A stretch of DNA of 58,435 bases from the NCBI GenBank assembly GCA_945952025.1, contig CAMFGW010000018.1, positions 1-58,435 of the forward strand, written 5' to 3'. Below are positions 12,574 through 25,063 of the stretch, piece after piece. The notes under the pieces were generated by a model. The model saw nothing but the letters and a program-made list of their open reading frames with translations. It ran no database searches and had not been told where the DNA came from. The translations under genes were made by a program, and so were the position numbers. How positions within the stretch are numbered: the first letter of the stretch is position 1; each line of letters opens with the position of its first letter. Source of the DNA: an uncultured Paracoccaceae bacterium. GTDB taxonomy: Bacteria; Pseudomonadota; Alphaproteobacteria; Rhodobacterales; Rhodobacteraceae.

Positions 12574-12663
12574 TTAGACGGTTCGCCCCTGTCACGCAAG
12601 CATGGTGGATTGCGGGCGGGGGTCTGGTGCCGCTAACTGGGCCCGTTCGGGCGGAGGCTGGCG

Positions 12664-13410
12664 GTGGGTGTGACATTCTGGGTGCTGGCCCTTCTGGCGG
12701 CTTTTCTGGTGGGCATGGGCAAGGGCGGACTGCCGGTCGTCGGCATGCTGGGCGTGCCGGTCCTGTCGCTGGCGATCTCTCCGGTCGCCGCGACCGCGCT
12801 TCTGGCGCCGGTCTATGTGCTCAGCGACATGTTCGGGCTTTATGCCTACCGGCGCGAGTATGACCGCCGCGTGCTGGCGATAATGGTGCCGGGGGTGACG
12901 ATCGGGGTGGCGCTTGGCTGGGCGACGGCGGCGGTGACGCCCGAGTGGCTGGTGACGATGCTGGTCGGCGTCATCGGACTGGCCTTCGCGCTGCGAATGC
13001 TCTTTGGGCGGAAGGCGGAAGGGGGCGAGCGGCGGGCAGAGGTAGCGCCGGGGCTCTTCTGGGGCAGCGTCACCGGATTTACCAGCTTCGTCAGCCATTC
13101 TGGCGGGCCGCCCTTCCAGATCTATGTGCTGCCCCTTGGCCTTCGGAAGATGGTCTTTGCCGGCACGAACACCATCCTTTTCGCCTATCTGAACGCGATC
13201 AAGCTGGTGCCCTACTGGGCGCTTGGCGAGTTTTCGGTCCAGAACCTGAAGGCGGCCGCCGCGCTGATGCCGGTCGCGGCGGTGGCGGTCTTCGTGGGCG
13301 TGCGGCTGGTCCGGGTGGTGCCCGAGCGGCTGTTCTTCCAGGTCATCACCTGGGCGCTTCTGGCCGTGTCGGTGAAGCTGATCCTGGACGGGGTGCGGGG
13401 TGCGATCTGA
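12664..13410 (+). CDS. TauE/SafE family permease
   Basis: 248 residues with about seven to eight membrane segments, of the sulfite/organosulfonate exporter superfamily. The inverted half-repeats of the family are visible as GMGKGGLPVVGMLGVPVLS (about 17-35) and GSVTGFTSFVSHSGGPPFQIYVL (about 136-158). Start is a GTG at 12664; no ATG fits before the first membrane segment. It is divergent from mdh across 123 bases. Substrate (sulfite, sulfoacetate, thiosulfate or another) cannot be told from sequence. Confidence 0.88.
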   Translation: MGVTFWVLALLAAFLVGMGKGGLPVVGMLGVPVLSLAISPVAATALLAPVYVLSDMFGLYAYRREYDRRVLAIMVPGVTIGVALGWATAAVTPEWLVTMLVGVIGLAFALRMLFGRKAEGGERRAEVAPGLFWGSVTGFTSFVSHSGGPPFQIYVLPLGLRKMVFAGTNTILFAYLNAIKLVPYWALGEFSVQNLKAAAALMPVAAVAVFVGVRLVRVVPERLFFQVITWALLAVSVKLILDGVRGAI

Positions 13411-13451
13411 GACCGGAGCCCGGTCTGCCGTCACAGGATGTGAAGCGGCGG

Positions 13452-13648
13452 GGCCGGGCGGGAAAAGGAAACGCGATCCGCGTTTCCCCCGCCCGTGCAG
13501 AAACGACTCTGCTGGACCGCTGATGTCCTGAACCTGCGAAGGCCGGCGCCTGCCGATGGCGGGGCGGGCGCTGGCCGATGGCCTTTGGGGTCATCGGCGG
13601 GGACAAATGGCTAGGCCTTCGCATGGCAGGGTCAACGGCGCCTGCCAC
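13452..13648. repeat. Dispersed structured repeat, copy A
   Basis: About 197 bp, forward orientation, in the gap between the convergent tauE-like gene and carB. It carries GGAAACGCG-N3-CGCGTTTCC (13467-13487), a GC-rich hairpin segment around 13556-13585, and a terminal GGCAGG/CCTGCC hairpin (13625-13646). It is closest to copy D: in a shared segment starting GCTGGACCGCTGATG (from 13511) only one of about 36 bases differs. No believable reading frame lies inside. Confidence 0.85.
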
Positions 13649-13666
13649 TCCCGCCGACCCCTTCCG

Positions 13667-16996
<3,330 letters not shown>

Positions 16997-18551
16997 GGGG
17001 ACCCCGGGGCTGGCAAATTGCCGGGGTTTATAGTCATGGCGCTTCCCGGCGCAAGCGAGAACGGCCCGGGGGGCGGCGAAAAGGCACGGGTGTCTGCCGG
17101 CGCAGGCAGGAGCCGGTAAAGGAGCGCGAGCGCAAGAAGCCAGCCTGCGACGGCAAGGGCCACAAGGGGCAGGGGCGCCACATGCAGGCTTTCCAGGAAG
17201 TTGAACAGAAGGACATTGCCGGTCGTGACGACCGGAAGGCCGGCGGCGAGGGCAGCTGTTCGGGGGCCAAGGCCCGCAAGGGCCGGCAGAAGGAGCGTCG
17301 GCAGAAGGTAGTAGTGCTGCCAGCCGAGCGGCCCGAAGAGGAAAAGCGTCACGGACAGGATGAAGAGCGCAAGCGCTGCCAGCGGGCCGGTGGGCAGGCG
17401 CGCGAGCCGTCGAGCGAAGGACAGAAGGATCAGGGCCGAGGCGGCGAGGCAAAGGGCCGAGACGATGTGGGCTGCGGCGGGCGGCAGGGTGAAGATCGCC
17501 AGATTGGGCCCGACCGTCATCGGCAGGCCGGCGCCGAGCGCCCATCCGTAGGCGATCAGCGACCGGACGGAGATGTTGATGGCGCACAGAAGCGTCGAAG
17601 CGCCGGCGCGGGCCAGGGCGTCGAGGTAAAGCGCCTCGGCCCCCTTGCCCGCGATCAGGCGGTCGGCGACGAGGCAGGCCACAAGCCCCGCGCCGAGCCA
17701 TCCCATCGCCCGCCAGTCGCGGCGCCAGAGGAAGAAGGCGGCGAAGCCGATTGGCGTCAGTTTCAGCGCGGTCGCTGCAGCAAGCGCCAGTCCGGCGGCC
17801 ATCGGGCGCCCGGCGGTCTGACGCTCGAACGCAAGGAGGACGAGGAAGGTCACGATTATCGTGGGCTGGTTCATCTGGATGGCGGACTGGCTGGGCACCA
17901 TCGCCTCGACCAGAAGGACCGAGATCAGCGTCCAGCGCCGGAGGGGCAGGGGCCCCCGGGCAAGCCGGTGTGCGATGGGGATCGCGGCGGCGACGAGAGC
18001 GGCGTTCAGGATCAGCGCGACCTTGTGGAAGCCCGCCAGCGTCAGCCACTGGGTGACGGGCGCAAGGAGCGTGGCCCAGGCGGGCGGGTAGATGAAGGGG
18101 AAGGCATAGTCCCCTTTCGGAATGCCGAGGGCGTCGAGGTAGGGGTGCCAGACCGTCGCCTCGCCGCCGAAGAAGTGCTCGGGCGCGGCGTACAGCAGGT
18201 CGATGCGGCCGATCGACCAGAGATGGCCCGCGACATAAAGGCTGGACAGGTCGGGCGAGAAGGTGCCCCAGTTGCGCCAGACAAGGCTCAGCGCCCACAG
18301 GAAGAGGGCAGCCAGAACCAGGGCACTCGCGCCGGGGGCGCCTGTCCTTTCGCCGGGGTCGTGGGGGCGGATCACCGCTGGCATTGCCTTCGACATTGCG
18401 TCCGGGGTTGTCGCGCGCCGTCCCTTCTGGTGGCGCCAGCCCTTCCTGACAGGGATTTGCGGCAGGGTTGGGGCGGTGTCAGGCTTGACAGCGCTGGCCG
18501 CGCGCGGTCTATCGGCGCGATCCCGACCCCCCGATCCGCCAGAGGACGACC

Positions 18552-20327
18552 ATGCACGCCTATCGCAGCCACACTTGCGCCGACCTTCGCCCGAGCGACG
18601 CGGGCCAGACCGTCCGCCTGTCGGGCTGGGTCCATCGGGTGCGCGACCACGGGGGCGTCCTCTTCGTCGACCTGCGCGACCATTACGGCATGACGCAGGT
18701 GATCGCCGACAGCGACAGCCCCGCCTTCGCCGGGATCGAGAAGCTGCGCGCCGAAACCGTGGTCAGGATCGACGGGCGGGTGAAGGCGCGCGATGCAGCA
18801 CTGGTGAACCCCAAGATCGCGACCGGCGGGATCGAGGTCTATGCGACGGGGATCGAGGTCCTTGGGCCGGCGGACGAGTTGCCGATGCCGGTCTTCGGCG
18901 ACGTGGACTACCCCGAGGAAACCCGGCTGACCTACCGCTTCCTGGACCTGCGGCGCGAGAAGTTGCATGCCAACATGATGCTGCGTTCGAACGTGGTGCG
19001 CTACCTGCGCAACCGGATGTGGGACGCGGGCTTCACCGAATTCCAGACGCCGATCATCACCGCATCCTCGCCCGAAGGCGCGCGCGACTTCCTGGTGCCG
19101 TCGCGGCTGCATCCGGGCAAGTTCTACGCGCTGCCGCAGGCGCCCCAGCAGTTCAAGCAGCTTCTGATGGTGTCGGGCTTCGACCGCTATTTCCAGATCG
19201 CACCCTGTTTCCGCGACGAGGACCCACGCGCCGACCGCAGCCCGACCGACTTCTACCAGCTGGACGTCGAGATGAGCTTCGTCACGCAAGAGGATGTTTT
19301 CGCGGCCGTCCAGCCGGTGGTGCAGGGCCTCTTCGAGGAGTTCGGCGGCGGGCGGCGGGTTGACCGGGACTGGCCGCTCATCGCCTACCGTGACTCGATG
19401 CTCTGGTTCGGGACCGACAAGCCGGACCTCAGGAACCCCATCCGGATGCAGGTCGTCAGCGAGAATTTCCGGGGCTCGGGCTTCGGCATCTTCGCGAAGC
19501 TTCTGGAAGAGGACGGAACGCAAGTCCGCGCCATCCCGGCGCCGGGCGGTGGCAGCCGCAAGTTCGCCGACCGGATGAACGCTTTCGCGCAGGCGCAAGG
19601 CCTGCCGGGCATGGGCTATATCTTCTGGCGCGCAGCCGAGGCTGGCGGGACCGAAGCCGCGGGCCCCATCGCCAAGGCGCTGGGCGACGAGCGGACCGAG
19701 GCGATCCGCCAGGCGCTGGGGCTGAAGGAGGGCGACGCGGCCTTCTTCCTGGCCGGCCGTCCCGAAACGTTCGAGGCGGTGGCGGGACGGGCCCGGACCG
19801 AGATCGGGCGCGAACTTGGCCTCATCGACGAGGACCAGTTCAAGTTCGCCTGGATCGTCGACTTCCCGATGTATGAAAAGACCGACGACGGGCGGATCGA
19901 CTTCAGCCACAACCCCTTCTCGATGCCGCAGGGAGGGCTTGAGGCCTTGAGCGGCGATCCCCTGAAGGTCCATGCCTACCAGTATGACCTGGCCTGCAAC
20001 GGCTATGAGCTGATTTCCGGCGGCATCCGCAACCACAAGCCAGAGATCATGTACAAGGCCTTCGAGCTTGCGGGCTATCCGAATTCCGAGGTCGACAAGC
20101 GCTTCGGCGGCATGGTCAAGGCCTTCAAGTTCGGCGCGCCACCGCACGGGGGCTGCGCCATGGGGATCGACCGGGCGGTGATGCTGCTGGCCGACGAGCA
20201 GAACATCCGCGAGGTCATCCTCTTCCCGATGAACCAGCGCGCCGAGGACCTGCTGATGGGCGCGCCGTCCGAACCCTTGAACGAGCAGCTGCGCGACCTT
20301 CGGCTGCGCGTCCTGCAACGGGACTGA
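18552..20327 (+). CDS. aspS: Aspartyl-tRNA synthetase
   Basis: Class II synthetase, 591 residues, bacterial type with the GAD insertion. An N-terminal OB-fold anticodon-binding domain (about 1-105, [19 protein letters not shown]) is followed by motif 2 ([16 protein letters not shown], about 215-230) and motif 3 ([14 protein letters not shown], near 535-548). ATG 18552 follows AGAGGACGACC. Alphaproteobacterial enzymes are often non-discriminating (Asp/Asn); this cannot be judged without knowing whether gatCAB and asnS are present. Confidence 0.98.
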   Translation: MHAYRSHTCADLRPSDAGQTVRLSGWVHRVRDHGGVLFVDLRDHYGMTQVIADSDSPAFAGIEKLRAETVVRIDGRVKARDAALVNPKIATGGIEVYATGIEVLGPADELPMPVFGDVDYPEETRLTYRFLDLRREKLHANMMLRSNVVRYLRNRMWDAGFTEFQTPIITASSPEGARDFLVPSRLHPGKFYALPQAPQQFKQLLMVSGFDRYFQIAPCFRDEDPRADRSPTDFYQLDVEMSFVTQEDVFAAVQPVVQGLFEEFGGGRRVDRDWPLIAYRDSMLWFGTDKPDLRNPIRMQVVSENFRGSGFGIFAKLLEEDGTQVRAIPAPGGGSRKFADRMNAFAQAQGLPGMGYIFWRAAEAGGTEAAGPIAKALGDERTEAIRQALGLKEGDAAFFLAGRPETFEAVAGRARTEIGRELGLIDEDQFKFAWIVDFPMYEKTDDGRIDFSHNPFSMPQGGLEALSGDPLKVHAYQYDLACNGYELISGGIRNHKPEIMYKAFELAGYPNSEVDKRFGGMVKAFKFGAPPHGGCAMGIDRAVMLLADEQNIREVILFPMNQRAEDLLMGAPSEPLNEQLRDLRLRVLQRD

Positions 20328-20358
20328 GGTTCGCCCGGCAACGGGGTCCCCGAAACGA

Positions 20359-20384
20359 CGACAACGCCCCGAAGGGCGCTGTCG
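20359..20384. terminator. Stem-loop between convergent aspS and a small ORF
   Basis: An 11-position stem with 10 pairs (one A-C mismatch) is closed by a CGAA tetraloop, 32 bases after the aspS stop. There is no adjacent T run on either strand, so it is at best a weak or Rho-assisted, two-way terminator. Confidence 0.45.
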
Positions 20385-20422
20385 CTGTGGGTTCGTCCCC
20401 TGGGGGGGAAGGGACGTTCCCG

Positions 20423-20551
20423 TCAGGCGTGGATCACGGCCGTGGCAGCGACCGCGAAGAGAAGCGACGCCGCCCCAAGACCGAAAACGGTCCAGTGCGC
20501 GGCTCTCACGAGGCGAGCGTCGAGTAGCAGTCGGTTAACATCTTTCATCAT
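20423..20551 (-). CDS. 42-residue single-span membrane peptide
   Basis: Small open frame MMKDVNRLLLDARLV... ending ...AVIHA. Residues 1-18 are amphipathic and basic, followed by one hydrophobic helix (about 20-40). The double ATG at 20551/20548 is preceded by GAGAGG at 5 bases, a good ribosome site. It lies alone between aspS (convergent) and the GNAT gene (divergent). Such short single-span proteins are often missed in annotation. No family is recognised; coding is supported by the ribosome site and coherent topology only. Confidence 0.5.
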   Translation of the reverse strand: MMKDVNRLLLDARLVRAAHWTVFGLGAASLLFAVAATAVIHA

Positions 20552-20739
20552 GGCAACCTCTCGCGTCCTGAAACTGATCGGTGACAGCGGGCATCGTCAA
20601 TGATGAGAATTTGCCGGCGGAATGTGGCGCGAATTTGGATCGGCTAGGGTCATTTGCTGGCGACTTGTGGGCGCTTGGCGGCATGACTGTGGCATGACAG
20701 AGTGCGCGCCAGACGGTGCTTTTGGCCAAGGGGGCCCCG

Positions 20740-21459
20740 ATGGCGGACATGAACGAGCGGCGGGACGTGGGCGCGCCGATGGGGGGCTGGCAGGCGCCGG
20801 GCGTGCCCGAACGCGCGGTCCTGACGGGCCGCACCGTGACGGTCGAGCCCCTGTCGGCCGACCATGCGGCCGACCTGTTCCAGGCCTACGGCGCCGACGA
20901 CCGGATCTGGGACTACCTCGGCTATGGCCCCTTCGCCGCGCTTGACGACTATCGGGCGTTTGTCGCGAACATGGCCCAGCAGACCGACCCGCTTTACTAC
21001 GCGATCCGACCCAATGCGTCGGGCCGGGTCGAGGGGATCGCGAGTTTCCTCAGGATCACGCCCGGCATGGGGGTGATCGAGATCGGCCATATCAACCTTG
21101 CGCCGTCGATGCAGGGCACGACGGGCGCGACCGAGGCGCTGTTCCTCATGGCCGACCATGCCTTCCGGTCCGGCTACCGGCGCTATGAGTGGAAGTGCGA
21201 TTCGCTGAACCGTCCGTCGCGGCGCGCGGCCGAGCGGCTTGGTTTCAGCTTCGAGGGCATCTTCCGCCAGCACATGATCTACAAGGGCCGCAACCGCGAC
21301 ACGGCTTGGTTTGCGATCCTCGACAAGGACTGGCCGGGCATCCGCGCCGCCTACGAGACCTGGCTCGCGCCCGCGAACTTTGACGCCGCGGGGCGCCAGA
21401 AGCAGTCGCTCGGCGCGCTGACGGCGCCTTTCGTCGCGGTGAAGAATCCTGAAACTTGA
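20740..21459 (+). CDS. GNAT family N-acetyltransferase (RimJ/RimL-like)
   Basis: 239 residues from ATG 20740, chosen for the AAGGGGG site 5 bases upstream. RimJ/RimL-type acetyltransferase: GRTVTVEPLSADHAADLFQA start, a central strand EIGHINLAPSMQGTTGATEAL (acetyl-CoA region, with the usual Q/R-x-x-G-x-G/A part altered to QGTTGA), and the late SRRAAERLGFSFEG motif. The C-terminal about 30 residues lie beyond the domain. Substrate could be a protein N-terminus or a small amine; unknown. Confidence 0.85.
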   Translation: MADMNERRDVGAPMGGWQAPGVPERAVLTGRTVTVEPLSADHAADLFQAYGADDRIWDYLGYGPFAALDDYRAFVANMAQQTDPLYYAIRPNASGRVEGIASFLRITPGMGVIEIGHINLAPSMQGTTGATEALFLMADHAFRSGYRRYEWKCDSLNRPSRRAAERLGFSFEGIFRQHMIYKGRNRDTAWFAILDKDWPGIRAAYETWLAPANFDAAGRQKQSLGALTAPFVAVKNPET

Positions 21460-21508
21460 GGGGCGGGGCCTCGGGGCCTGAGGGTCGCGGCCTTAGGATC
21501 GGCCGGGC

Positions 21509-22231
21509 CTAGACCAGCCCGCTGGTCGCGGGGCCGGTCAGTCGGTCTTCGACCAGGGCGCGCAGTTGGGGCAGGCGCGCCTGCCCGGTCGCGGCCTTGG
21601 CCAGCGCCTCGTCATGGGCGCTGAGCGCCACGCCGCGAAGGAACTGGCTGACGTAGCCAAGGGCCGCCTTGTCCGACGGGCCGGCGTCATCCAGCAGGCG
21701 GACGGCCAGCGCCAGGTCGTCGCGCAGCGCAACCCGGTCGGGCGCGATGTCATCGTCGGCGCCTGCGGCGGCCGGGGTGGCAGCCGCAACTGCGGTGGTC
21801 GACAGCAGCGTTTCCGGCAGGGCCGCAAGGACGGTGCGCTGAAAGGCCGCGAGGCTTTCGATCGGTTTGGGCAGGAAGGCCGCAGCACCAGCCGCAAAGG
21901 CTGCCTCCGCGCGGTCCGGATCGCCGCTGGTGCCGATCACCGCCGGGGCCCGTGCCGGGCCGGCCGCAAGTTCCGCGATCAGATCCTCGCCCGCGCCATC
22001 GGGCAGGCCCAGGTCGACGATGACGACGGTGGGCCGGTAGGTCGCAAGGTGCTTGCGGGCCGAACGCAGGCAATCTGCGCGGCGCAGGCGCGCGCCGGAC
22101 CGCTGGCAGAGAAGGCGCATGGCCTCGCAGGCAAAACGGCTGTCCTCGACGACGAGCACGGTCAGGCCGAAAAGCGGCTGGCCGGGCAGGGGCCCGCGCG
22201 TCGACAGAAATTCGCTGAAATCATCGGCCAT
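21509..22231 (-). CDS. Response regulator receiver protein without a known output domain
   Basis: 240 residues. CheY-like receiver at about 22-140: acidic pair VVEDS (E29, D30), phosphorylated D73 in IVDLGLPDG, T101/S102 switch position, K122 in LPKP. After an Ala-rich linker (about 148-160) comes a helical region of about 80 residues with no DNA-binding or enzymatic motif. GGAGGG precedes ATG 22231. No histidine kinase is adjacent, so the partner is elsewhere. It may act by protein-protein contact like single-domain regulators. Confidence 0.85.
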   Translation of the reverse strand: MADDFSEFLSTRGPLPGQPLFGLTVLVVEDSRFACEAMRLLCQRSGARLRRADCLRSARKHLATYRPTVVIVDLGLPDGAGEDLIAELAAGPARAPAVIGTSGDPDRAEAAFAAGAAAFLPKPIESLAAFQRTVLAALPETLLSTTAVAAATPAAAGADDDIAPDRVALRDDLALAVRLLDDAGPSDKAALGYVSQFLRGVALSAHDEALAKAATGQARLPQLRALVEDRLTGPATSGLV

Positions 22232-22395
22232 GTCCGCCCTCCTCTGGCGTCGGTTCCCGTGGTCCTTGTTCGCGCCCTTGTTCGCGCCCTGGGCCCGAGC
22301 CTAGGGCGAAAGGGCTAACGATGGGTAAACGCCCCCACCCTTGCGTCCACAAGACCCGCGCCCCATAAGGGCGCACGACCGCGCAGGAGGGGACC

Positions 22396-22800
22396 ATGAT
22401 CGGACGTCTGAACCATGTGGCGATCGCGGTGCCGGACCTCGCGGCCGCCGCGCGGCAGTATGAGGCGGTGCTTGGCGCGCAGGTCCGCGCGCCGCAGGAC
22501 GAACCCGACCATGGCGTGCGCGTCGTCTTCATCGACCTGCCGAACACCAAGGTCGAGCTGCTGACGCCCCTTGGCGAAGGCTCGCCCATTGCGGGCTTCC
22601 TGGAAAAGAACCCGTCGGGCGGCATCCATCACCTGTGCTTCGAGGTCGAGGACATCCTCGCCGCCCGCGACCGGCTTCTGGCCGAAGGCGCGCGCGTCCT
22701 TGGGCCGGCCGAGCCGAAGATCGGCGCGCATGGCAAGCCGGTCCTGTTCCTGCACCCGAAGGATTTCAACGGCACGCTGATCGAGCTGGAGCAGGTCTGA
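22396..22800 (+). CDS. mce: Methylmalonyl-CoA epimerase
   Basis: Interconverts (S)- and (R)-methylmalonyl-CoA in propionyl-CoA assimilation, also part of the ethylmalonyl-CoA pathway. 134 residues, vicinal-oxygen-chelate fold. Metal ligands expected in LNHVAIAV (H7), GGIHHLCFEVED (His near 77) and GTLIELEQ (final Glu). GCAGGAGGGG precedes the start. The stop overlaps the next gene as TGATG. The window also holds meaB for the same pathway; the mutase itself is not here. Confidence 0.95.
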   Translation: MIGRLNHVAIAVPDLAAAARQYEAVLGAQVRAPQDEPDHGVRVVFIDLPNTKVELLTPLGEGSPIAGFLEKNPSGGIHHLCFEVEDILAARDRLLAEGARVLGPAEPKIGAHGKPVLFLHPKDFNGTLIELEQV

Positions 22801-23102
22801 TGAACCTGACCGGAGGCATCATCCTCTTCGCCGGCGCCTGGTTCATGATCTTCCTCATGATCCTGCCCGCGCGCATGGTCAGCCAGCAGGCGGCCGGTCA
22901 CGTCGTGCCGGGCACGCCCGCCTCGGCCCCCGAGGACGCGCAGATCTGGCGGAAGATGAAGATCACGACGGCGCTGGCTGCCGTCGTTTGGATCGTGGTC
23001 TTCGCGGTGGTGAAATGGGGCGGCTTCACCATCTATGACATCGACTGGTTCCACCGCCTGACGCCCGAGGACGGGGCGCAGACCACGGCCACCATTCCCT
23101 AG
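22800..23102 (+). CDS. DUF1467 family membrane protein
   Basis: 100 residues with two membrane helices (about 5-24 and 58-78). The conserved pattern between them is LPARMVSQQAAGHVVPGTPASAPED. The ATG at 22800 overlaps the mce stop. The mce-DUF1467 pair is a recurring arrangement in alphaproteobacteria. Function of the family is not known to me. Its end overlaps the convergent EI24 gene by 4 bases. Confidence 0.9.
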   Translation: MNLTGGIILFAGAWFMIFLMILPARMVSQQAAGHVVPGTPASAPEDAQIWRKMKITTALAAVVWIVVFAVVKWGGFTIYDIDWFHRLTPEDGAQTTATIP

Positions 23103-23791
23103 CGCCGCAGTCCCTGGAAGAGGTGTGTGAAGGTGGCCGCCGCCAGCGTAGGGACCAGTATGTTCACCACCGGCAGGGTCAGCGCGAGTGCGATGAAGAC
23201 GCCCGTCAGGGTGACGGTCCCGGAATTGCCGCGCCTGAGTTGCGCGGCACCCTCGGCCGACAGGAACCGCCGCGCCGCCGACTGGAAGAACTCGCGCCCC
23301 AGAAGCCAGCCGTTCGCGCCATAGAAGAGGACAGGCGCGAGTGGGCCAAGGACCGGGGTCAACGCAAGCGAAAGGATCAGGACCAGCAGGACCGCCGCCA
23401 TGATCTTCAGCCCGTCGAGGATCGATTCGCCAAGGCCCGGCGGGTCGGCGGGGTGCGCGGGATAGTGCGCCGCCTCGACCGCCGCCATCACCCGGTCGGA
23501 AAAGAGCCCCGAAAAGCCCGCCGCGACGGGCGCCATGAGGAAGATGCTCATCAAGGGGAATAGCGCGAGCGAGCCCCAGGAGAGCGCCGAGGCCAGGGGC
23601 AGCGACCAGCCGAAGGGCAGGGCGACCTCTGCGGGGGCAACGTCGCGCAGAAGCCAGAAGGCGCCGGCCTGGAGCAGGATGAAAAGGCCAAGCGTCAGGG
23701 CCACGCCCGCCAGCACCACGCCCCAGATCCGGGGGCGCAAAAGGTCGGACGTGCCAAGGGCCACCGCGCGAAGGGCGGCGACGGGGTCCAC
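23099..23791 (-). CDS. EI24 (CysZ-like) domain membrane protein
   Basis: 230 residues, about four to five membrane segments. Matches the EI24/CysZ family by its layout and by the pattern APVAAGFSGLFSDRVMAAVE around 87-106 and the amphipathic NGWLLGREFFQSAARRFL. The start is a GTG at 23791, 3 bases after the nitroreductase stop, so the two are coupled. CysZ proteins import sulfate, but many EI24 members lack proof of transport; no specific role is claimed. Confidence 0.85.
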   Translation of the reverse strand: MDPVAALRAVALGTSDLLRPRIWGVVLAGVALTLGLFILLQAGAFWLLRDVAPAEVALPFGWSLPLASALSWGSLALFPLMSIFLMAPVAAGFSGLFSDRVMAAVEAAHYPAHPADPPGLGESILDGLKIMAAVLLVLILSLALTPVLGPLAPVLFYGANGWLLGREFFQSAARRFLSAEGAAQLRRGNSGTVTLTGVFIALALTLPVVNILVPTLAAATFTHLFQGLRR

Positions 23792-23794
23792 GGG

Positions 23795-24388
23795 TCAGCT
23801 CAGGTGCTGCACGATGGCGGCAAGGTCGGGGCGCGGGCGTTCGGGGGGCACGGCACCCTCGGTCCCCAGATGGATCAGGCCGGCCACCCATTCGCCGGCG
23901 GCAAGCCCCAGGGCCTCGGCGCGGAAGGCCGCATCCTCGACCGCCCAGCCCGTCAGCCAGTTGGCACCGAAGCCGAGCGCCTGGGTCGCCAGAAGGGCCG
24001 TCTGGCAAACGGCGCCGGCGGACAGGATCTGTTCGCGTTCCGGTATCTTCACGGTGGGGCGGGGGACCGCGATCACCGCGATGGCCAGGTGCGCGTCGGC
24101 GAATTGCGAGACGCCCTTCTCGATGGCCTCGGGCGCGAGGCCAAGCGCCATCCCGCGCGCCCTAGCGGCGGAGGCAAGCCGCAGGAGCGCCGCGCGGTTC
24201 AGGACAATGAAGCGCCAGGGCTCCAGCTTGCCATGGTCCGGCACGCGCGAGGCGGCGGTCAGGATCGTCTGGACCTGCGCCCCGGTGGGCACGGGCAGCG
24301 TCAGCGTCCGGGCCGGGCGCGAGCGGCGGGTCAGGAGGAGCTTCAGCGCATCGGGGTTCGGGCGGATGGGGTCGATCACGTCGGTCAT
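23795..24388 (-). CDS. Nitroreductase family protein (FMN-dependent)
   Basis: 197 residues from MTDVIDPIRP. The RRSRPARTL region (about 22-30) supplies FMN-binding arginines, and SRVPDHGKLEPWRFIVL (about 48-64) matches the YdjA-type subfamily of small nitroreductases. AGGACC precedes the start; an upstream in-frame start adds 19 residues that look non-coding. It uses NAD(P)H on an unidentified electrophilic substrate. Confidence 0.9.
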   Translation of the reverse strand: MTDVIDPIRPNPDALKLLLTRRSRPARTLTLPVPTGAQVQTILTAASRVPDHGKLEPWRFIVLNRAALLRLASAARARGMALGLAPEAIEKGVSQFADAHLAIAVIAVPRPTVKIPEREQILSAGAVCQTALLATQALGFGANWLTGWAVEDAAFRAEALGLAAGEWVAGLIHLGTEGAVPPERPRPDLAAIVQHLS

Positions 24389-24489
24389 TTGGTGGTCCTG
24401 TAAACGGGTCGCGGTGATAGGGGCAGAAATGGGGGTGCTTCGCAAGGGGCGGCCCTTGCCAGCGGGCGCGCAGCGGGGCAGAGGGGGTC

Positions 24490-24759
24490 ATGGCCCGCCG
24501 CGACCCATTGCCCGATCTGACCGCGCTCGCCCGGCCGGGGGCCGAGATCGCCGTGCGTGTCACGCCGCGCGCGGGGCGGGTGCGGATAGAGGTGGCGGAG
24601 GGCGCGATCCGCCTGCATGTGACTGAAGCGCCAGAGGACGGGCGCGCGAGCGAAGCCGCGCGGGCGCTTCTGGCCCAGGCGATGGGCGTCGCCAAGACGC
24701 GCCTGACGCTGGTGCGGGGGGCAACCTCGCGCGAGAAGCTGTTCCGGTTCGACGGCTAG
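24490..24759 (+). CDS. YggU/DUF167 family protein
   Basis: 89 residues, small alpha/beta protein. Diagnostic elements: AVRVTPRAGRVRIEV, RLHVTEAPEDGRASEAARALLAQAMGV, and LVRGATSREKLFRF. The family is widespread but has no agreed function. Divergent from the nitroreductase and nearly abutting (1 base) the convergent YciI gene. Confidence 0.92.
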   Translation: MARRDPLPDLTALARPGAEIAVRVTPRAGRVRIEVAEGAIRLHVTEAPEDGRASEAARALLAQAMGVAKTRLTLVRGATSREKLFRFDG

Positions 24760-24760
24760 G

Positions 24761-25063
24761 TCAGTCGACGGCCACGCCGTCCAGGATCGCCCGGTTCCAG
24801 AACCGGACGGTGACCTTGCCGCGCAGGCCGGCAACGGTGGCCGGGTCGGTCGCGAAAATCGCCATGGCCTCGTCCTTCGTCGCCACGTCAAGGATCATCA
24901 GGCTGCCGACCGGCGTCCGGCCATCGTCGCTGCGCAGGCTGCCGGCCGCAAGAACGCAATCCTTGATCGACAGTTCCCACGCCCACATGGCCGCCATCAG
25001 CGCCTTGTCGGCGCGCAACTCCGGCCCCCGTTCGCCGTCTTCCGCCAGGATGAGCCAGGCCAT
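24761..25063 (-). CDS. YciI-like protein
   Basis: 100 residues with the dimeric alpha+beta barrel of YCII-related proteins. MAWLILAEDG start, a central AAGSLRSDDGRTPVGSLMILDVATKDEAMAIFATDPA segment, and C-terminal VTVRFWNRA. The His-Asp pair of the enzymatically active relatives is not obvious, since the expected His is replaced by Trp/Ala positions, so it may be a binding rather than catalytic member. Start shares one base with the stop of the next upstream gene. Confidence 0.82.
   Translation of the reverse strand: MAWLILAEDGERGPELRADKALMAAMWAWELSIKDCVLAAGSLRSDDGRTPVGSLMILDVATKDEAMAIFATDPATVAGLRGKVTVRFWNRAILDGVAVD

Noticed and set aside
16997-18298. Upstream continuation of the carB frame for about 434 codons
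   Set aside because: It lies over the glycosyltransferase gene in another frame, has Arg/Pro-rich nonsense composition, and CarB begins normally at 16996.
20359-20384. Stem-loop after aspS as a standard terminator
   Set aside because: Good stem and tetraloop, but there is no T tract on either side, so it is kept only as a low-confidence two-way structure.
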